Shown piece after piece: positions 25,071-33,943 of a stretch of 64,000 bases of DNA. The notes beneath the pieces were generated by a model that searched no databases, was not told the DNA's origin, and was given only the letters and a program-made list of their open reading frames with translations. The stretch's first letter is position 1; every line of letters begins with the position of its first letter. The position numbers were made by a program, and so were the translations under genes. The DNA is from Desulfovibrio oxyclinae DSM 11498 (GTDB lineage Bacteria; Desulfobacterota; Desulfovibrionia; Desulfovibrionales; Desulfovibrionaceae): NCBI RefSeq assembly GCF_000375485.1, contig NZ_AQXE01000006.1:91118-155117 (forward strand), in the 5' to 3' direction.

Positions 25071-26668
25071 GCGTCAAGGATCTCCCCTGGCAGATCCAGT
25101 GGGACAAGGAAACCTGCCAGCAATGCGGCCGCTGCACCTCCGTGTGCCCGGTCAGCGCCATCGAACTCGGCGTATTCCGCAAGCGCGAGATCAAGACCCC
25201 GGCAGGGCTGCGCACCAAGGCGCACAATGAATACTCCATTTACTACGGCATTCGTCAGCGCACCGACCCGGCATATGCGTGCATCGGCTGCTCCATGTGC
25301 AACATGGTCTGCCCCAACAACGCCATCCGGCCCGAACGCCAGTTTCATTCCAACACCCTGCAGTTTCACAACAACAGGGGCGGACAGCCGCGCACCCGCG
25401 GTGGCCGCAGGAATGCCGACGAAAGCCTGCTGAACCAGATCAAGTTCATCCGCATCTCCATGCTCACCGACCCGGCGCTCGATGCCGGCCGTCACGAGTT
25501 CGAGCTGCGCACCCTGCTCGGCCGCGTGCAGTCGCCCGAGCAGTCCCTGAAGACGTTTGACGAGCACGGCTGGAAACCGCCGGTTCGCGAAATCTACCCG
25601 CTGGTGATCGGCGCCATGTCCTTTGGCGCGCTTTCCCCCAACATGTGGGAAGGGCTTCAGATGGGTGTGGCCTACCTCAACGAGGAGCTGGGCATGCCCG
25701 TGCGCATGTGCACCGGCGAGGGCGGCTGCCCGCCGCGCCTTTTGCGCTCGCGCTTTCTCAAGTATGTCATTCTCCAGATCGCCTCGGGCTACTTCGGATG
25801 GGACGAGATCATCCACGCCATCCCGCACATGAAAGAAGACCCCTGCGCCATCGAGATCAAATATGGACAGGGGGCCAAGCCCGGCGACGGCGGCCTGCTC
25901 ATGTGGTACAAGGTCAACAAGCTCATCGCGGCCATCCGCGGCGTGCCCGAAGGTGTGAGCCTGCCCAGCCCGCCCACGCACCAGACCAAGTATTCCATCG
26001 AGGAAGCCGTGGCCAAGATGATCCAGTCTATGTCCATGGCCTGGGGATTCCGCGTACCCGTCTATCCCAAGATCTCGGCCTCCTCCACCTCGTTGGCGGT
26101 GCTGAACAACCTCGTACGCAACCCGTACGCCGCGGGCCTTGCCATCGACGGCGAAGACGGCGGCACCGGCGCGGCCTACAACGTGTCCATGAACCACATG
26201 GGGCACCCCATCGCCAGTAGCGTGCGCGACTGTTACAACGCGCTCTGCAAGACCGGCACCCAGAACGAGATTCCGCTCGTGGCCGGGGGCGGCATAGGCA
26301 AGACCGGCAACCTCGCCGCCAACGCCGCCGCCATGATAATGCTCGGCTCCAGCGTGGTGCAGTGCGGCAAGTACGTCATGCAGGCCGCCGCGGGCTGCGT
26401 CGGCTCCGAGGCCGACCGCTGCAACGTCTGCAACATCGGCGTGTGCCCCAAGGGCATCACCTCGCAGGATCCGCGTATCTATCGTCGCCTCGACCCCGAA
26501 AAGGTCGCCGAACGCGTGGTGGACTTCTACCTGAGCTTCGACACGGAACTGAAGAAGATCATCGCTCCGCTCGGACGCTCCACGTCCCTGCCCATCGGCA
26601 TGTCGGACGCGCTCGGCATCAGCGACAAGGACGCCGCCGAACGCCTCGGCATCAAGTACGTGGTCTAG
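25034..26668 (+). CDS. gltB: Glutamate synthase, FMN/iron-sulfur synthase subunit
   Basis: 544 residues from MLSERPVTPSTLG, GGGAGG upstream. Two N-terminal 4Fe-4S ferredoxin motifs (CQQCGRCTSVCP near 30; CIGCSMCNMVCP near 82) precede the FMN-binding synthase barrel: GAMSFGALS, the 2-oxoglutarate/FMN residues around GEDGGTGAA, and the CNVCNIGVCPKGI cluster motif near 472. It combines 2-oxoglutarate with ammonia to form glutamate. Confidence 0.94.
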   Translation: MLSERPVTPSTLGVKDLPWQIQWDKETCQQCGRCTSVCPVSAIELGVFRKREIKTPAGLRTKAHNEYSIYYGIRQRTDPAYACIGCSMCNMVCPNNAIRPERQFHSNTLQFHNNRGGQPRTRGGRRNADESLLNQIKFIRISMLTDPALDAGRHEFELRTLLGRVQSPEQSLKTFDEHGWKPPVREIYPLVIGAMSFGALSPNMWEGLQMGVAYLNEELGMPVRMCTGEGGCPPRLLRSRFLKYVILQIASGYFGWDEIIHAIPHMKEDPCAIEIKYGQGAKPGDGGLLMWYKVNKLIAAIRGVPEGVSLPSPPTHQTKYSIEEAVAKMIQSMSMAWGFRVPVYPKISASSTSLAVLNNLVRNPYAAGLAIDGEDGGTGAAYNVSMNHMGHPIASSVRDCYNALCKTGTQNEIPLVAGGGIGKTGNLAANAAAMIMLGSSVVQCGKYVMQAAAGCVGSEADRCNVCNIGVCPKGITSQDPRIYRRLDPEKVAERVVDFYLSFDTELKKIIAPLGRSTSLPIGMSDALGISDKDAAERLGIKYVV

Positions 26669-26708
26669 GCCCCGAGACAGCGAATCCTCAGGATACCGGA
26701 GAACAACA

Positions 26709-29036
26709 ATGGCAACGAAAAGCATCAGAATAGAGGGCCGCGACAACGACACAAGGGTCGAATCGCGCATCCTTGAAGAGCGCATCCAGCAGGCCGTGAC
26801 CGACGGTGCGCGCGAGCTGACCGTCGAAGCCTTCGGACAGCACGGCATCGGCGGCCGCCTCTGGGTCTCCGACAAGGAGCCCGTCAATATCACCGTCAAC
26901 GGCGCCCCCGGCCAGCGACTCGGCTCCATGGGCTTCGGCGGCACTTCCATCGAAGTCATGGGCCCCGTCTCCGACGACGTGGGCTGGCTCAATGCCGGAG
27001 CCGAGATCGTCGTGCACGGCCACGCCTCCAACGGCGCATGTAACGCCATGGCGCAGGGCAAGGTGTTCATCGAAGGCAACATCGGCGCGCGCGGCATGAC
27101 CATGACCAAGACCAACCCGCGCTTCGATCCGCCCGAAATGTGGGTCCTCGGGGGCTCCGGCGACTACTTCGCCGAGTTCATGGCCGGCGGCACCGCCGTC
27201 ATCTGCGGCCATGAAGCCCAGAACCCCGAGAACGTCCTCGGTTACCGTCCCTGCGTGGGCATGGTCGGCGGGCGCATCTTCGTGCGCGGCCCGCACGACG
27301 GCTTCTCCAATGCCGACGCCCGTCTCGAACCCATCAGCGACGAGACCTGGGCCTGGCTCACCAAGAATCTCGAAAACTTCCTGAATAAAATCGGCCGTGC
27401 CGAACTGCTTGACGAACTCACCCGCCGTGAAGACTGGCAGCTCATCGTCGCCAAGACCCCGTACGAGAAGAAAGGCACGGCGCGGCGCTCCATGAGCGCA
27501 TTCCGCGCCGATGTGTGGGAAGATGAGCTCGGAAAGGGCGGCCTCATCGGCGACCTGACCGACATCGACCGCAGCCCCATCCCCCTTGTGGTCAATGGGG
27601 AGCTGCGTCGCTTCGTGCCGGTCTGGGAGAACGCCAAATATGCGGCTCCCTGCCAGTCCAGCTGCCCCACCGGCATGCCCGTGCAGGAACGCTGGCGCCT
27701 CGTGCGCGACGGTCTTGTGGACGAAGCCGTGGACCTCGCGCTGGCCTATACGCCGTTCCCTGCAACGGTTTGCGGCTATCTCTGTCCCAACCTGTGCATG
27801 GAAGGCTGTACCCGCCAGACCAAGAACATGCCCGCCGTGGACATCCAGAAGATCGGCCGCGAGGGCGTCAACAGCAAGGTGCCCGAGCTTCCGCCGCTTT
27901 CCGGCAAGAAGGTCGCGGTCATCGGCGGCGGCCCCGGCGGCCTCTCCGTGGCGTGGCAGATTCGCATGAAGGGGCATGAAGCCGTGGTCTTCGACATGGC
28001 CGAGACCCTCGGCGGCAAGATATCCTCCGCGATTCCCAATAGCCGCGTGCCCAAGGAAGTGGTGGACGCCGAGCTCGGACGGGTCAGCAAGGTCCTGCCC
28101 CATGTCCATTTGCAGAAAAAGCTCGACAGCGACGATTTCACTGCCCTGCGCGACGAGTACGATTTCGTGGTGCTCGCCGTGGGAGCCCAGAAGCCGCGCA
28201 TCATCCCGGTGCCCGGACACGAACGCATCGTCCCGGCTCTGACCTTCCTTCAGGAAGCCAAGAAGAAAGCCATCAAGCCCGGCAAGAAGGTCGTCATCAT
28301 CGGCGCGGGCAACGTTGGCTGCGACGTCGCCACCGAAGCGGCAGGCCTCGGAGCTGAGGACATTACCCTCATCGACATTCAGGAACCCGCCTCCTTCGGC
28401 AAGGAACGCAAGGAAGCGGAAGAAGTCGGAGCCAAGTTCAAGTGGCCCTGCTTCACCAAGGAAGTCACCGAGGAAGGCGTCCTGCTCCAGTCCGGCAAGT
28501 TGCTGCCCGCCGATACGGTCATCATGTCCATCGGCGACCAGCCCGACGTGGAGTTCCTGCCCGAGAACATCGCTCTTGAGCGCGGACACGTGGTGGTCAA
28601 TGACAACTACCAGACCACCGACTCCAAGGTCTTCGCCATCGGTGACATCGTCCGCCCGGGCCTGCTCACGCACGCCATCGGTCACGGACGCCGCACCGCC
28701 GAGGTCATCGACGAGATGTTCCAGGGCAAGCGTCCCCAGACCGATACCCGCGAGATGATCGACTATTCGCGCATGACCCTCGAATACTTCGACCCGCGAC
28801 TCACTGAGTTCTCGAATCTGCAACAGTGCGCCGATGAGTGCTCCTCCTGCGGAACCTGCCGCGACTGCGGACTCTGCGAGACCGTCTGCCCGCAGGCCGC
28901 CATCTCCCGCAAGACGCTGGAAGGCGGCGGCTTCGAGATGGTTTCCGATCCGGAAAAATGCATTGGTTGCAGCTTTTGCGCCAGCGCCTGCCCCTGCGGC
29001 ATCTGGAACATGGTCGAGAACACGCCTATCGGCTGA
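26709..29036 (+). CDS. Glutamate synthase GXGXG domain fused to GltD-type reductase and ferredoxin
   Basis: 775 residues. Residues 1-~240 are the right-handed helical GXGXG domain of GltB. Residues ~310-690 are a GltD-like oxidoreductase: N-terminal cluster Cys region (CQSSCPTGMP, CGYLCPNLCMEGC), FAD fold IGGGPGGLSVAWQ near 402 and NAD(P) fold IIGAGNVGCDVA near 527. Residues ~700-770 are a two-cluster ferredoxin (CGTCRDCGLCETVCP; CIGCSFCASACP). The gene thus joins two classical subunits with an electron-entry module. 40 bp after the synthase gene and closed by a strong terminator. Confidence 0.92.
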   Translation: MATKSIRIEGRDNDTRVESRILEERIQQAVTDGARELTVEAFGQHGIGGRLWVSDKEPVNITVNGAPGQRLGSMGFGGTSIEVMGPVSDDVGWLNAGAEIVVHGHASNGACNAMAQGKVFIEGNIGARGMTMTKTNPRFDPPEMWVLGGSGDYFAEFMAGGTAVICGHEAQNPENVLGYRPCVGMVGGRIFVRGPHDGFSNADARLEPISDETWAWLTKNLENFLNKIGRAELLDELTRREDWQLIVAKTPYEKKGTARRSMSAFRADVWEDELGKGGLIGDLTDIDRSPIPLVVNGELRRFVPVWENAKYAAPCQSSCPTGMPVQERWRLVRDGLVDEAVDLALAYTPFPATVCGYLCPNLCMEGCTRQTKNMPAVDIQKIGREGVNSKVPELPPLSGKKVAVIGGGPGGLSVAWQIRMKGHEAVVFDMAETLGGKISSAIPNSRVPKEVVDAELGRVSKVLPHVHLQKKLDSDDFTALRDEYDFVVLAVGAQKPRIIPVPGHERIVPALTFLQEAKKKAIKPGKKVVIIGAGNVGCDVATEAAGLGAEDITLIDIQEPASFGKERKEAEEVGAKFKWPCFTKEVTEEGVLLQSGKLLPADTVIMSIGDQPDVEFLPENIALERGHVVVNDNYQTTDSKVFAIGDIVRPGLLTHAIGHGRRTAEVIDEMFQGKRPQTDTREMIDYSRMTLEYFDPRLTEFSNLQQCADECSSCGTCRDCGLCETVCPQAAISRKTLEGGGFEMVSDPEKCIGCSFCASACPCGIWNMVENTPIG

Positions 29037-29060
29037 TACGTAGCGTTATAGAATACAAAA

Positions 29061-29090
29061 GGGCGCGGATAGAATCCGCGCCCTTTTTTT
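29061..29090 (+). terminator. Terminator of the glutamate synthase operon
   Basis: Perfect 9-bp GGGCGCGGA/TCCGCGCCC stem, 5-nt loop, seven T, 24 bp after the last stop. Confidence 0.93.
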
Positions 29091-29130
29091 GACCTCCGGC
29101 GGGTGCTTTAAGTGGAAGTCCGCCTTTGTA

Positions 29131-29606
29131 CACCAGCTACAGGTTTCGGCCTTTCGACCGACCTGCTTTTTTGCTGGCGTAGAAAAGAGAAGGCAAAAAC
29201 TGCGCTTGTGGGAGTGCGCCGCCGCTCTCGGCGAGAGACTCTATGACGCGGTCACTGCTCCAGGCGAATCATCTGTGCCTACAATCCCCCCTCGCACCTG
29301 CGTGACCGATCAAAAGAACCTCCGTGCGCCAGTCGGCACTGCTGCGGTACTTGGCTGTCGGGAGTGGATGAATGGCTGGGAGTTACCAAGGGCAATGTTT
29401 GAACTGAGAAAGTTGCTTAGCTGAACACTGTTAACGGAGTTCGTCAACCAAGACGCACAGAATATAAATGCCCGTCAGCGGGGTTGCAGCTTGGACGCGC
29501 ATTGTGCGGCCGCATGAACCCGGCAGCTGCAACCCCGCTGACAACCCAGGGATTCCAAAGGGGGCCCGCCCCTTTGGTCTGCCTGAAAGGGTCCGCCGGA
29601 GGCATA
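29131..29606. repeat. Structured intergenic repeat, remote inverted copy D
   Basis: Reverse-complement relative of units A-C, complete from the CCAAAGG hairpin (29555-29577) to the ...CTGGTG tail at 29131, with an 18-bp perfect inverted repeat GTCAGCGGGGTTGCAGCT and its complement. The middle is diverged, but helix GAGGCTCT/AGAGCCTC of unit A becomes GAGGTTCT/AGAGTCTC, so both substitutions keep pairing as G-U. It again lies between convergent genes. Confidence 0.82.
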
Positions 29607-29608
29607 AG

Positions 29609-29636
29609 AAAAGCCCCGTCCTTGGACGGGGCTTTT
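29609..29636. terminator. Bidirectional terminator before the 29661-30062 gene
   Basis: 13-bp perfect inverted repeat AAAAGCCCCGTCC/GGACGGGGCTTTT with a 2-nt centre. T-runs follow on both strands. Confidence 0.88.
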
Positions 29637-29660
29637 CCGTGCGAGGTTGATGGCGCCGCC

Positions 29661-30062
29661 TTATGCGAGGCCGAGGTCGCCTGCCATTTTCGAGTAGAGC
29701 ATGGTGACGTAGCTCTCGTATCCGGGCAGCTTGGCGGTGATTTTTCCGAAGCTTCCTTCGACGTGAACGAGATAGGCATTGTGTCCGTCTTCGGTGACGA
29801 TTTCGGTTTTGGTAGTCATGGTTTCATCGGGGACGGTTTCCCTGAAAAAGAGGAGTCTGGGTCTGGTGATGGTTTTGTCGGCCGGATTGATTTCAAGGTA
29901 CTGGTTGGTGGCGTAACGCAGGTACAGTGCTATCGGCAAAAGGATTCCTACCCACAGCAGCCATGGCGACGAATGGAGAAACCATGTTACGGCAAGCAGC
30001 GATGCGGTACACGCCAGAATAGCTCCTCCGGCCCACGATACGCTCTGTTCGATCCGGTACAT
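29661..30062 (-). CDS. Two-helix membrane protein of unknown function
   Basis: 133 residues from MYRIEQSVSW; GAGGAGG sits 7 nt before this ATG. Two close hydrophobic helices (~12-50) form an N-terminal hairpin, followed by a ~75-residue soluble domain with alternating beta-like pattern (TKTEIVTEDGHNAYLVHVEG). This plan resembles small PH-like membrane proteins, but I cannot assign a family. The 177 bp between it and the next gene hold nothing evident. Confidence 0.7.
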   Translation of the reverse strand: MYRIEQSVSWAGGAILACTASLLAVTWFLHSSPWLLWVGILLPIALYLRYATNQYLEINPADKTITRPRLLFFRETVPDETMTTKTEIVTEDGHNAYLVHVEGSFGKITAKLPGYESYVTMLYSKMAGDLGLA

Positions 30063-30245
30063 CAGCACCCTCCTCCTCTTTTAAAAGATCCATGACAGAG
30101 AAAACTTCCCCCATAAAACGCTTTTGCCCTGCAGTTAGCACGTCCATCTATCCGACACAAGACAGAGGGATAAATAAAGTCGATAGCTGCGTGGCTTGAT
30201 GGGGCGTGCCACAGATTGAGAGACAAGGGGCAACGGCCAGGCGTG

Positions 30246-30926
30246 TCAGTCCATGCGTCCGTCGGTGAGATGAATGATTCGCTGTGCGGTTTTGGCGACT
30301 TCTTCGTCGTGGGTGACGAGGACGATGGTCTTGCCGCTTTCGTGCACGTCGTGAAAGAGGTTCATGATTTCGGCGCTGGTTCCGGAGTCGAGCTGCCCGG
30401 TGGGTTCGTCGGCGAGGATAACATCGGGTTCGTTGAGCAGGGCTCGGGCCATGGCGACGCGCTGTTGCTGACCGCCCGAGAGCCGATTGGGGCGAAAGCT
30501 CATGCGATCGGCGAGTCCAACGCGTTCCAGCAGGTATTCGGCCCGTTCGTGCAACTCGGTTTGCGGCCTGCCGGAGTAGAGTCCCGGCAGGGTCACGTTT
30601 TCCAGCGCAGTTGCATAGGGTATCAGGTAGAAGCTCTGAAATATGAAGCCGAGGGTACGATTGCGCAGATCGGACTGCTCGTCGTCATCCAGCCCCGAGG
30701 TGTCGCGACCCATAAGCTCATAGGTGCCGGAGGTTGGGCGGTCCAGCAAGCCGATGATGTGCAGCAGCGTGGACTTGCCGGAGCCGGAGGTTCCCTGAAG
30801 GGCGGCAAACTCGCCCCGGCCGATGTCTATGGAAATGTCCTTGAGCACCTCGATGCCGGGGCCTGCGCTGTCACCGCCCTGCGAGAAGGTGCGCACTATG
30901 TTGCGAAGACTGATGGCGGGCTGCAT
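30246..30926 (-). CDS. ABC transporter ATPase, MacB/LolD type
   Basis: 226 residues. Walker [10 protein letters not shown] near 47, Q-loop [18 protein letters not shown], signature [15 protein letters not shown], Walker [13 protein letters not shown] and H-loop THD are all intact. The closest family is the MacB/LolD group that powers FtsX-like permeases for export or lipoprotein release. It follows the adaptor with no gap, but no permease gene follows it. Confidence 0.9.
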   Translation of the reverse strand: MQPAISLRNIVRTFSQGGDSAGPGIEVLKDISIDIGRGEFAALQGTSGSGKSTLLHIIGLLDRPTSGTYELMGRDTSGLDDDEQSDLRNRTLGFIFQSFYLIPYATALENVTLPGLYSGRPQTELHERAEYLLERVGLADRMSFRPNRLSGGQQQRVAMARALLNEPDVILADEPTGQLDSGTSAEIMNLFHDVHESGKTIVLVTHDEEVAKTAQRIIHLTDGRMD

Positions 30927-32015
30927 CTACATGCCCTCTTCGTCTTCCGGGCTCTTCGGCAGCACGAGCTGCGTGGCCACTTCATCTCCTTCTTCGAGGC
31001 CGGAGAGCACTTCGCTGCGTTCCAGTCCCTGAAGGCCGAGGTCTGGCTGCATTTCCTCCGGTTGCTCCTGTCCGGGAATCACGCGGAAAACGCGCTGCTT
31101 GCCGCCGACCCATTTGAGGGCCGTATTCGGGATGGTAAGCACGTTCTCGACGGTTTCGACGATGATGCGGCACTGGGTGGTCATTTCAGGCCGAAGCAGG
31201 CGTGCCTCCTGCGGTTCCACCTTCACCAGCGCGCGATAGTAGACGATGTTATCGCGAATTTCCGGCTCGGGGTAGACGCGGTCGATACTGCCAATGAAGA
31301 CCCTGTCGGGATAGGCGTCCACGGAGAATTCCACCGGCAGGTCCTTGACTACGCGTCCCACGTCGGTTTCGTCCACGTAGATCCACATCTCCAGCTTTTC
31401 CGGGGCAAGAACGGTCACGAGGTTGGACACGTTGAGGCCGGAGACGATGGTCTCCCCTTCCTGCGCGGCAACCTGACTCACGACGCCGTCTATGGGGCTC
31501 TTGATGCGGGTGTAGGACTGCTGAATACGCAGGGTTTCAAGCTTGGCCTGCGCCGCTTCCATTTCGTACTTGGAAACCTTCATGTCCTGCAGGGCCTGAT
31601 CGAGCGTGTCCTGTGGTTCGAGGTTCTTTTTCACGAGCCGTTCGCGACGCGGAAGGTTCTTGCGGGCGTAGTCATACCTGGCTCTGGCGAGCTTGTAGCG
31701 GGCTTGTGCCTCCCGCAACTGGGATTCCAGTTCGCGGTCGTCCACCACTGCCAGCAGTTCATCCTTTTCAACCTCGTCGCCAACCTTGACGCGCACTTCC
31801 ACGAGTTCGCCGGTGGAGCGGGCTCCCACTTTGACCATGGCGCCTACCTGCGCCTTGATGATGCCGGTTGCTTCGAGCGTCTTGCGCACGTCGCCCCGGG
31901 TGACGGTATCGGTGCTGATGATCTTGATCCGGTCCCCGCCGGAGGAGGTGGCCCAGTAGATGCCGCCGCCGACGGCCAGCAGCAGCGCAATCCCAGCGAT
32001 GAGGTATTTCTTCAT
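30927..32015 (-). CDS. MacA-like periplasmic adaptor (membrane fusion protein)
   Basis: 362 residues from MKKYLIAGIALLLAVGG. One N-terminal membrane anchor (~4-22), split lipoyl/barrel-sandwich halves (~45-85 and ~165-200), and a helical hairpin (~90-160) between them, as in HlyD/MacA proteins. It should link the ATPase-driven inner-membrane pump to an outer-membrane channel. Its start overlaps the stop of the YkgJ-like gene (ATGA). Confidence 0.9.
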   Translation of the reverse strand: MKKYLIAGIALLLAVGGGIYWATSSGGDRIKIISTDTVTRGDVRKTLEATGIIKAQVGAMVKVGARSTGELVEVRVKVGDEVEKDELLAVVDDRELESQLREAQARYKLARARYDYARKNLPRRERLVKKNLEPQDTLDQALQDMKVSKYEMEAAQAKLETLRIQQSYTRIKSPIDGVVSQVAAQEGETIVSGLNVSNLVTVLAPEKLEMWIYVDETDVGRVVKDLPVEFSVDAYPDRVFIGSIDRVYPEPEIRDNIVYYRALVKVEPQEARLLRPEMTTQCRIIVETVENVLTIPNTALKWVGGKQRVFRVIPGQEQPEEMQPDLGLQGLERSEVLSGLEEGDEVATQLVLPKSPEDEEGM

Positions 32016-32494
32016 GAGTCGGTTCCGTTCTCGTCCTGTTTGTCCAGTTCCCGCCGCAGCACGTTGTCGAAGATTCGCTTCCTGCCCAGAAGGCTGTCCC
32101 ATGCGTCGCGGAATGTCCACTCCACGTAGCGGTAGCCGCAGTCATCCAGCAGGATGCCGCCGCGATAGTATAACAGCTTTGCAGGATAGGTCTTGCACAA
32201 ATCCGGCCTCGTGTCATGCACGGAGCACAGATTGTCCTCGCCAAGCAGATCGCAGGTGAACGTGAGCATCCCGTCGTCCGTGCGACCGGTAATGCGAAAG
32301 CGCTCGTAATGCGATTCCTCGCGCTTGAGCCGTTCAAAATCGCGCTCGCGATGCAGCCAGCGGCCGTGATCCATAAGTACGATCTTTCGGCAGCAGCGGC
32401 CGCAGGCGCAACATGAGCCCTCCACGTGCACCCCGCGGCGGAGTATGGCGGCACGCAGCTTTCTGTAGAAGCCGCACCAGGACAGCATGTACAC
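32012..32494 (-). CDS. YkgJ-family cysteine-cluster protein
   Basis: 160 residues from GTG, or 158 from an ATG two codons later; neither has a strong ribosome-binding site. The Cys-rich CxxCxxxCC-type motif GSCCACGRCC lies near residue 30 and further Cys at CDLLGEDNLCSVHDTRPDLC, the layout of the zinc/iron-chelating YkgJ family. Biochemical role unknown. It starts ~5 bp after the phosphomannomutase stop and overlaps the adaptor gene. Confidence 0.85.
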   Translation of the reverse strand: MYMLSWCGFYRKLRAAILRRGVHVEGSCCACGRCCRKIVLMDHGRWLHRERDFERLKREESHYERFRITGRTDDGMLTFTCDLLGEDNLCSVHDTRPDLCKTYPAKLLYYRGGILLDDCGYRYVEWTFRDAWDSLLGRKRIFDNVLRRELDKQDENGTDS

Positions 32495-32498
32495 GGCG

Positions 32499-33866
32499 TC
32501 AGTCGCTCAGCTCATCCACCCACTGGCGAATGGGTTTTTCCATGGTCTCGCGGATCGCTGCAAGACGCTGGGCGCTTTCGGCTTCAAACCGCATCACCAA
32601 CGCGCCCTGCGTGTTGGAGGCCCGAACAAGCCCCCATCCGTCGCCGAACTCCACACGCGCGCCGTCCATGTCGATCACCTCGTGGTCCTTGCGGAAAAAT
32701 TCCTGCGCCCGGCGCACCACCTCGAATTTGGCGGACTCGGGACAGTCCACACGGATTTCAGGGGTATTGTGCGTCTCGGGCCAGTCAGCCAGCATCCCGG
32801 AAAGCGGCTTTTGCGTCCGGCTCATGATGGAAGCCAGCAGCAAGGCACCGTAGGTGGCGTCGTCGAATCCGTAATATCCCTTGGAAAAGAACATATGGCC
32901 GCTCATCTCGCCACCGAGCGCCGCGCCCAGTTCCTTCATGCGCGCCTTCACGATGGAATGGCCGGTGATGCACATGACGGATTTGCCACCGTGGGCCTCC
33001 ACATCGCTGAAAAGCAAATGGCTACATTTCACGTCAGCCACAACGGTTTCTCCGGGCGACTGCGCAAGCAGGTCCCGGGCGTAAATGGCAAGAAGCTGGT
33101 CGCCGTAGAGCAGCTGGCCGGTCTCGTCCACCGCGCCGATGCGGTCGCCGTCGCCATCCAGCCCGACGCCGAAATCGGCGCCCTCCTCCACGACGCGGGC
33201 CTTCAGATCTTCCACGTATTGTTCGATCACCGGATCGGGATGATGATTCGGGAAATCGCCGTCAGGCTCGCAGTACAGGCGCACCACTTCGGCTCCGGCG
33301 GCCTCAAGGATGTCGGCAGTGAAGTCACCGCTGGTGCCATTGCCGCCGTCCACGACGATCTTGAGCGGCCGTTCCAGTGTCGCCCGCGAAAGAAGGTCCT
33401 CGCGATACGCGGGCAGGATGTCATGGCGGTTGATGATGCCGTCGCCCTGCGGGAAGTCCCCGTCCCGCATGGCGTGGTATATCTTCTGGACCTCTTCGGA
33501 GTGGATGGTGGTTTCCCCGGCCCACACTTTGAACCCGTTGTATTCCGGCGGGTTGTGGCTGGCGGTAATCATGACCCCGGCTTCGAGACCGAGGTGCTTT
33601 ACCGCAAAATAGAAGACCGGCGTGGCCACTAGGTCAAGCTGGATGACGTCAACGCCCGTGGAGGCCAGCCCTTCGGAAAGCGCTCTCTGATAAGCGGGCG
33701 AGCTGTGGCGGCAATCATGCCCCACCACGGCACGGTTCAGGCCGCGCGACAGAAAATAGGCGCCGCAAGCCCTGCCGAGACGCTCCACCCATTCCTCGTC
33801 GAAGTCCTTGTCCACCACTCCCCGAATGTCGTATGCTCGAAATATCTCATTGGTTATTTTTTTCAT
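32499..33866 (-). CDS. Phosphomannomutase/phosphoglucomutase
   Basis: 455 residues, AlgC/ManB size. The phosphoserine is in TASHNPPEYNG near residue 100, the Mg-binding loop is DGDGDR near 241, the sugar loop GEMSGH near 322 and the C-terminal phosphate site RASNTQG near 425. It interconverts hexose-6- and hexose-1-phosphates for nucleotide-sugar synthesis. First gene of the unit leading to the adaptor and ATPase. Confidence 0.94.
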   Translation of the reverse strand: MKKITNEIFRAYDIRGVVDKDFDEEWVERLGRACGAYFLSRGLNRAVVGHDCRHSSPAYQRALSEGLASTGVDVIQLDLVATPVFYFAVKHLGLEAGVMITASHNPPEYNGFKVWAGETTIHSEEVQKIYHAMRDGDFPQGDGIINRHDILPAYREDLLSRATLERPLKIVVDGGNGTSGDFTADILEAAGAEVVRLYCEPDGDFPNHHPDPVIEQYVEDLKARVVEEGADFGVGLDGDGDRIGAVDETGQLLYGDQLLAIYARDLLAQSPGETVVADVKCSHLLFSDVEAHGGKSVMCITGHSIVKARMKELGAALGGEMSGHMFFSKGYYGFDDATYGALLLASIMSRTQKPLSGMLADWPETHNTPEIRVDCPESAKFEVVRRAQEFFRKDHEVIDMDGARVEFGDGWGLVRASNTQGALVMRFEAESAQRLAAIRETMEKPIRQWVDELSD

Positions 33867-33943
33867 TGATCGCTCTCCAGAAACGGCGGTTTTTTTCGGT
33901 ATATCTTGACCCGGCGCGGCTTTGTGCCTAAACAGGGGCTATT

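Noticed and set aside
33906..33934. TTGACC-17-TAAACA as the hflK promoter
   Set aside because: The boxes look good, but the start would fall 3 nt before the ATG and leave out the AGGGG ribosome-binding site, so I did not annotate it.
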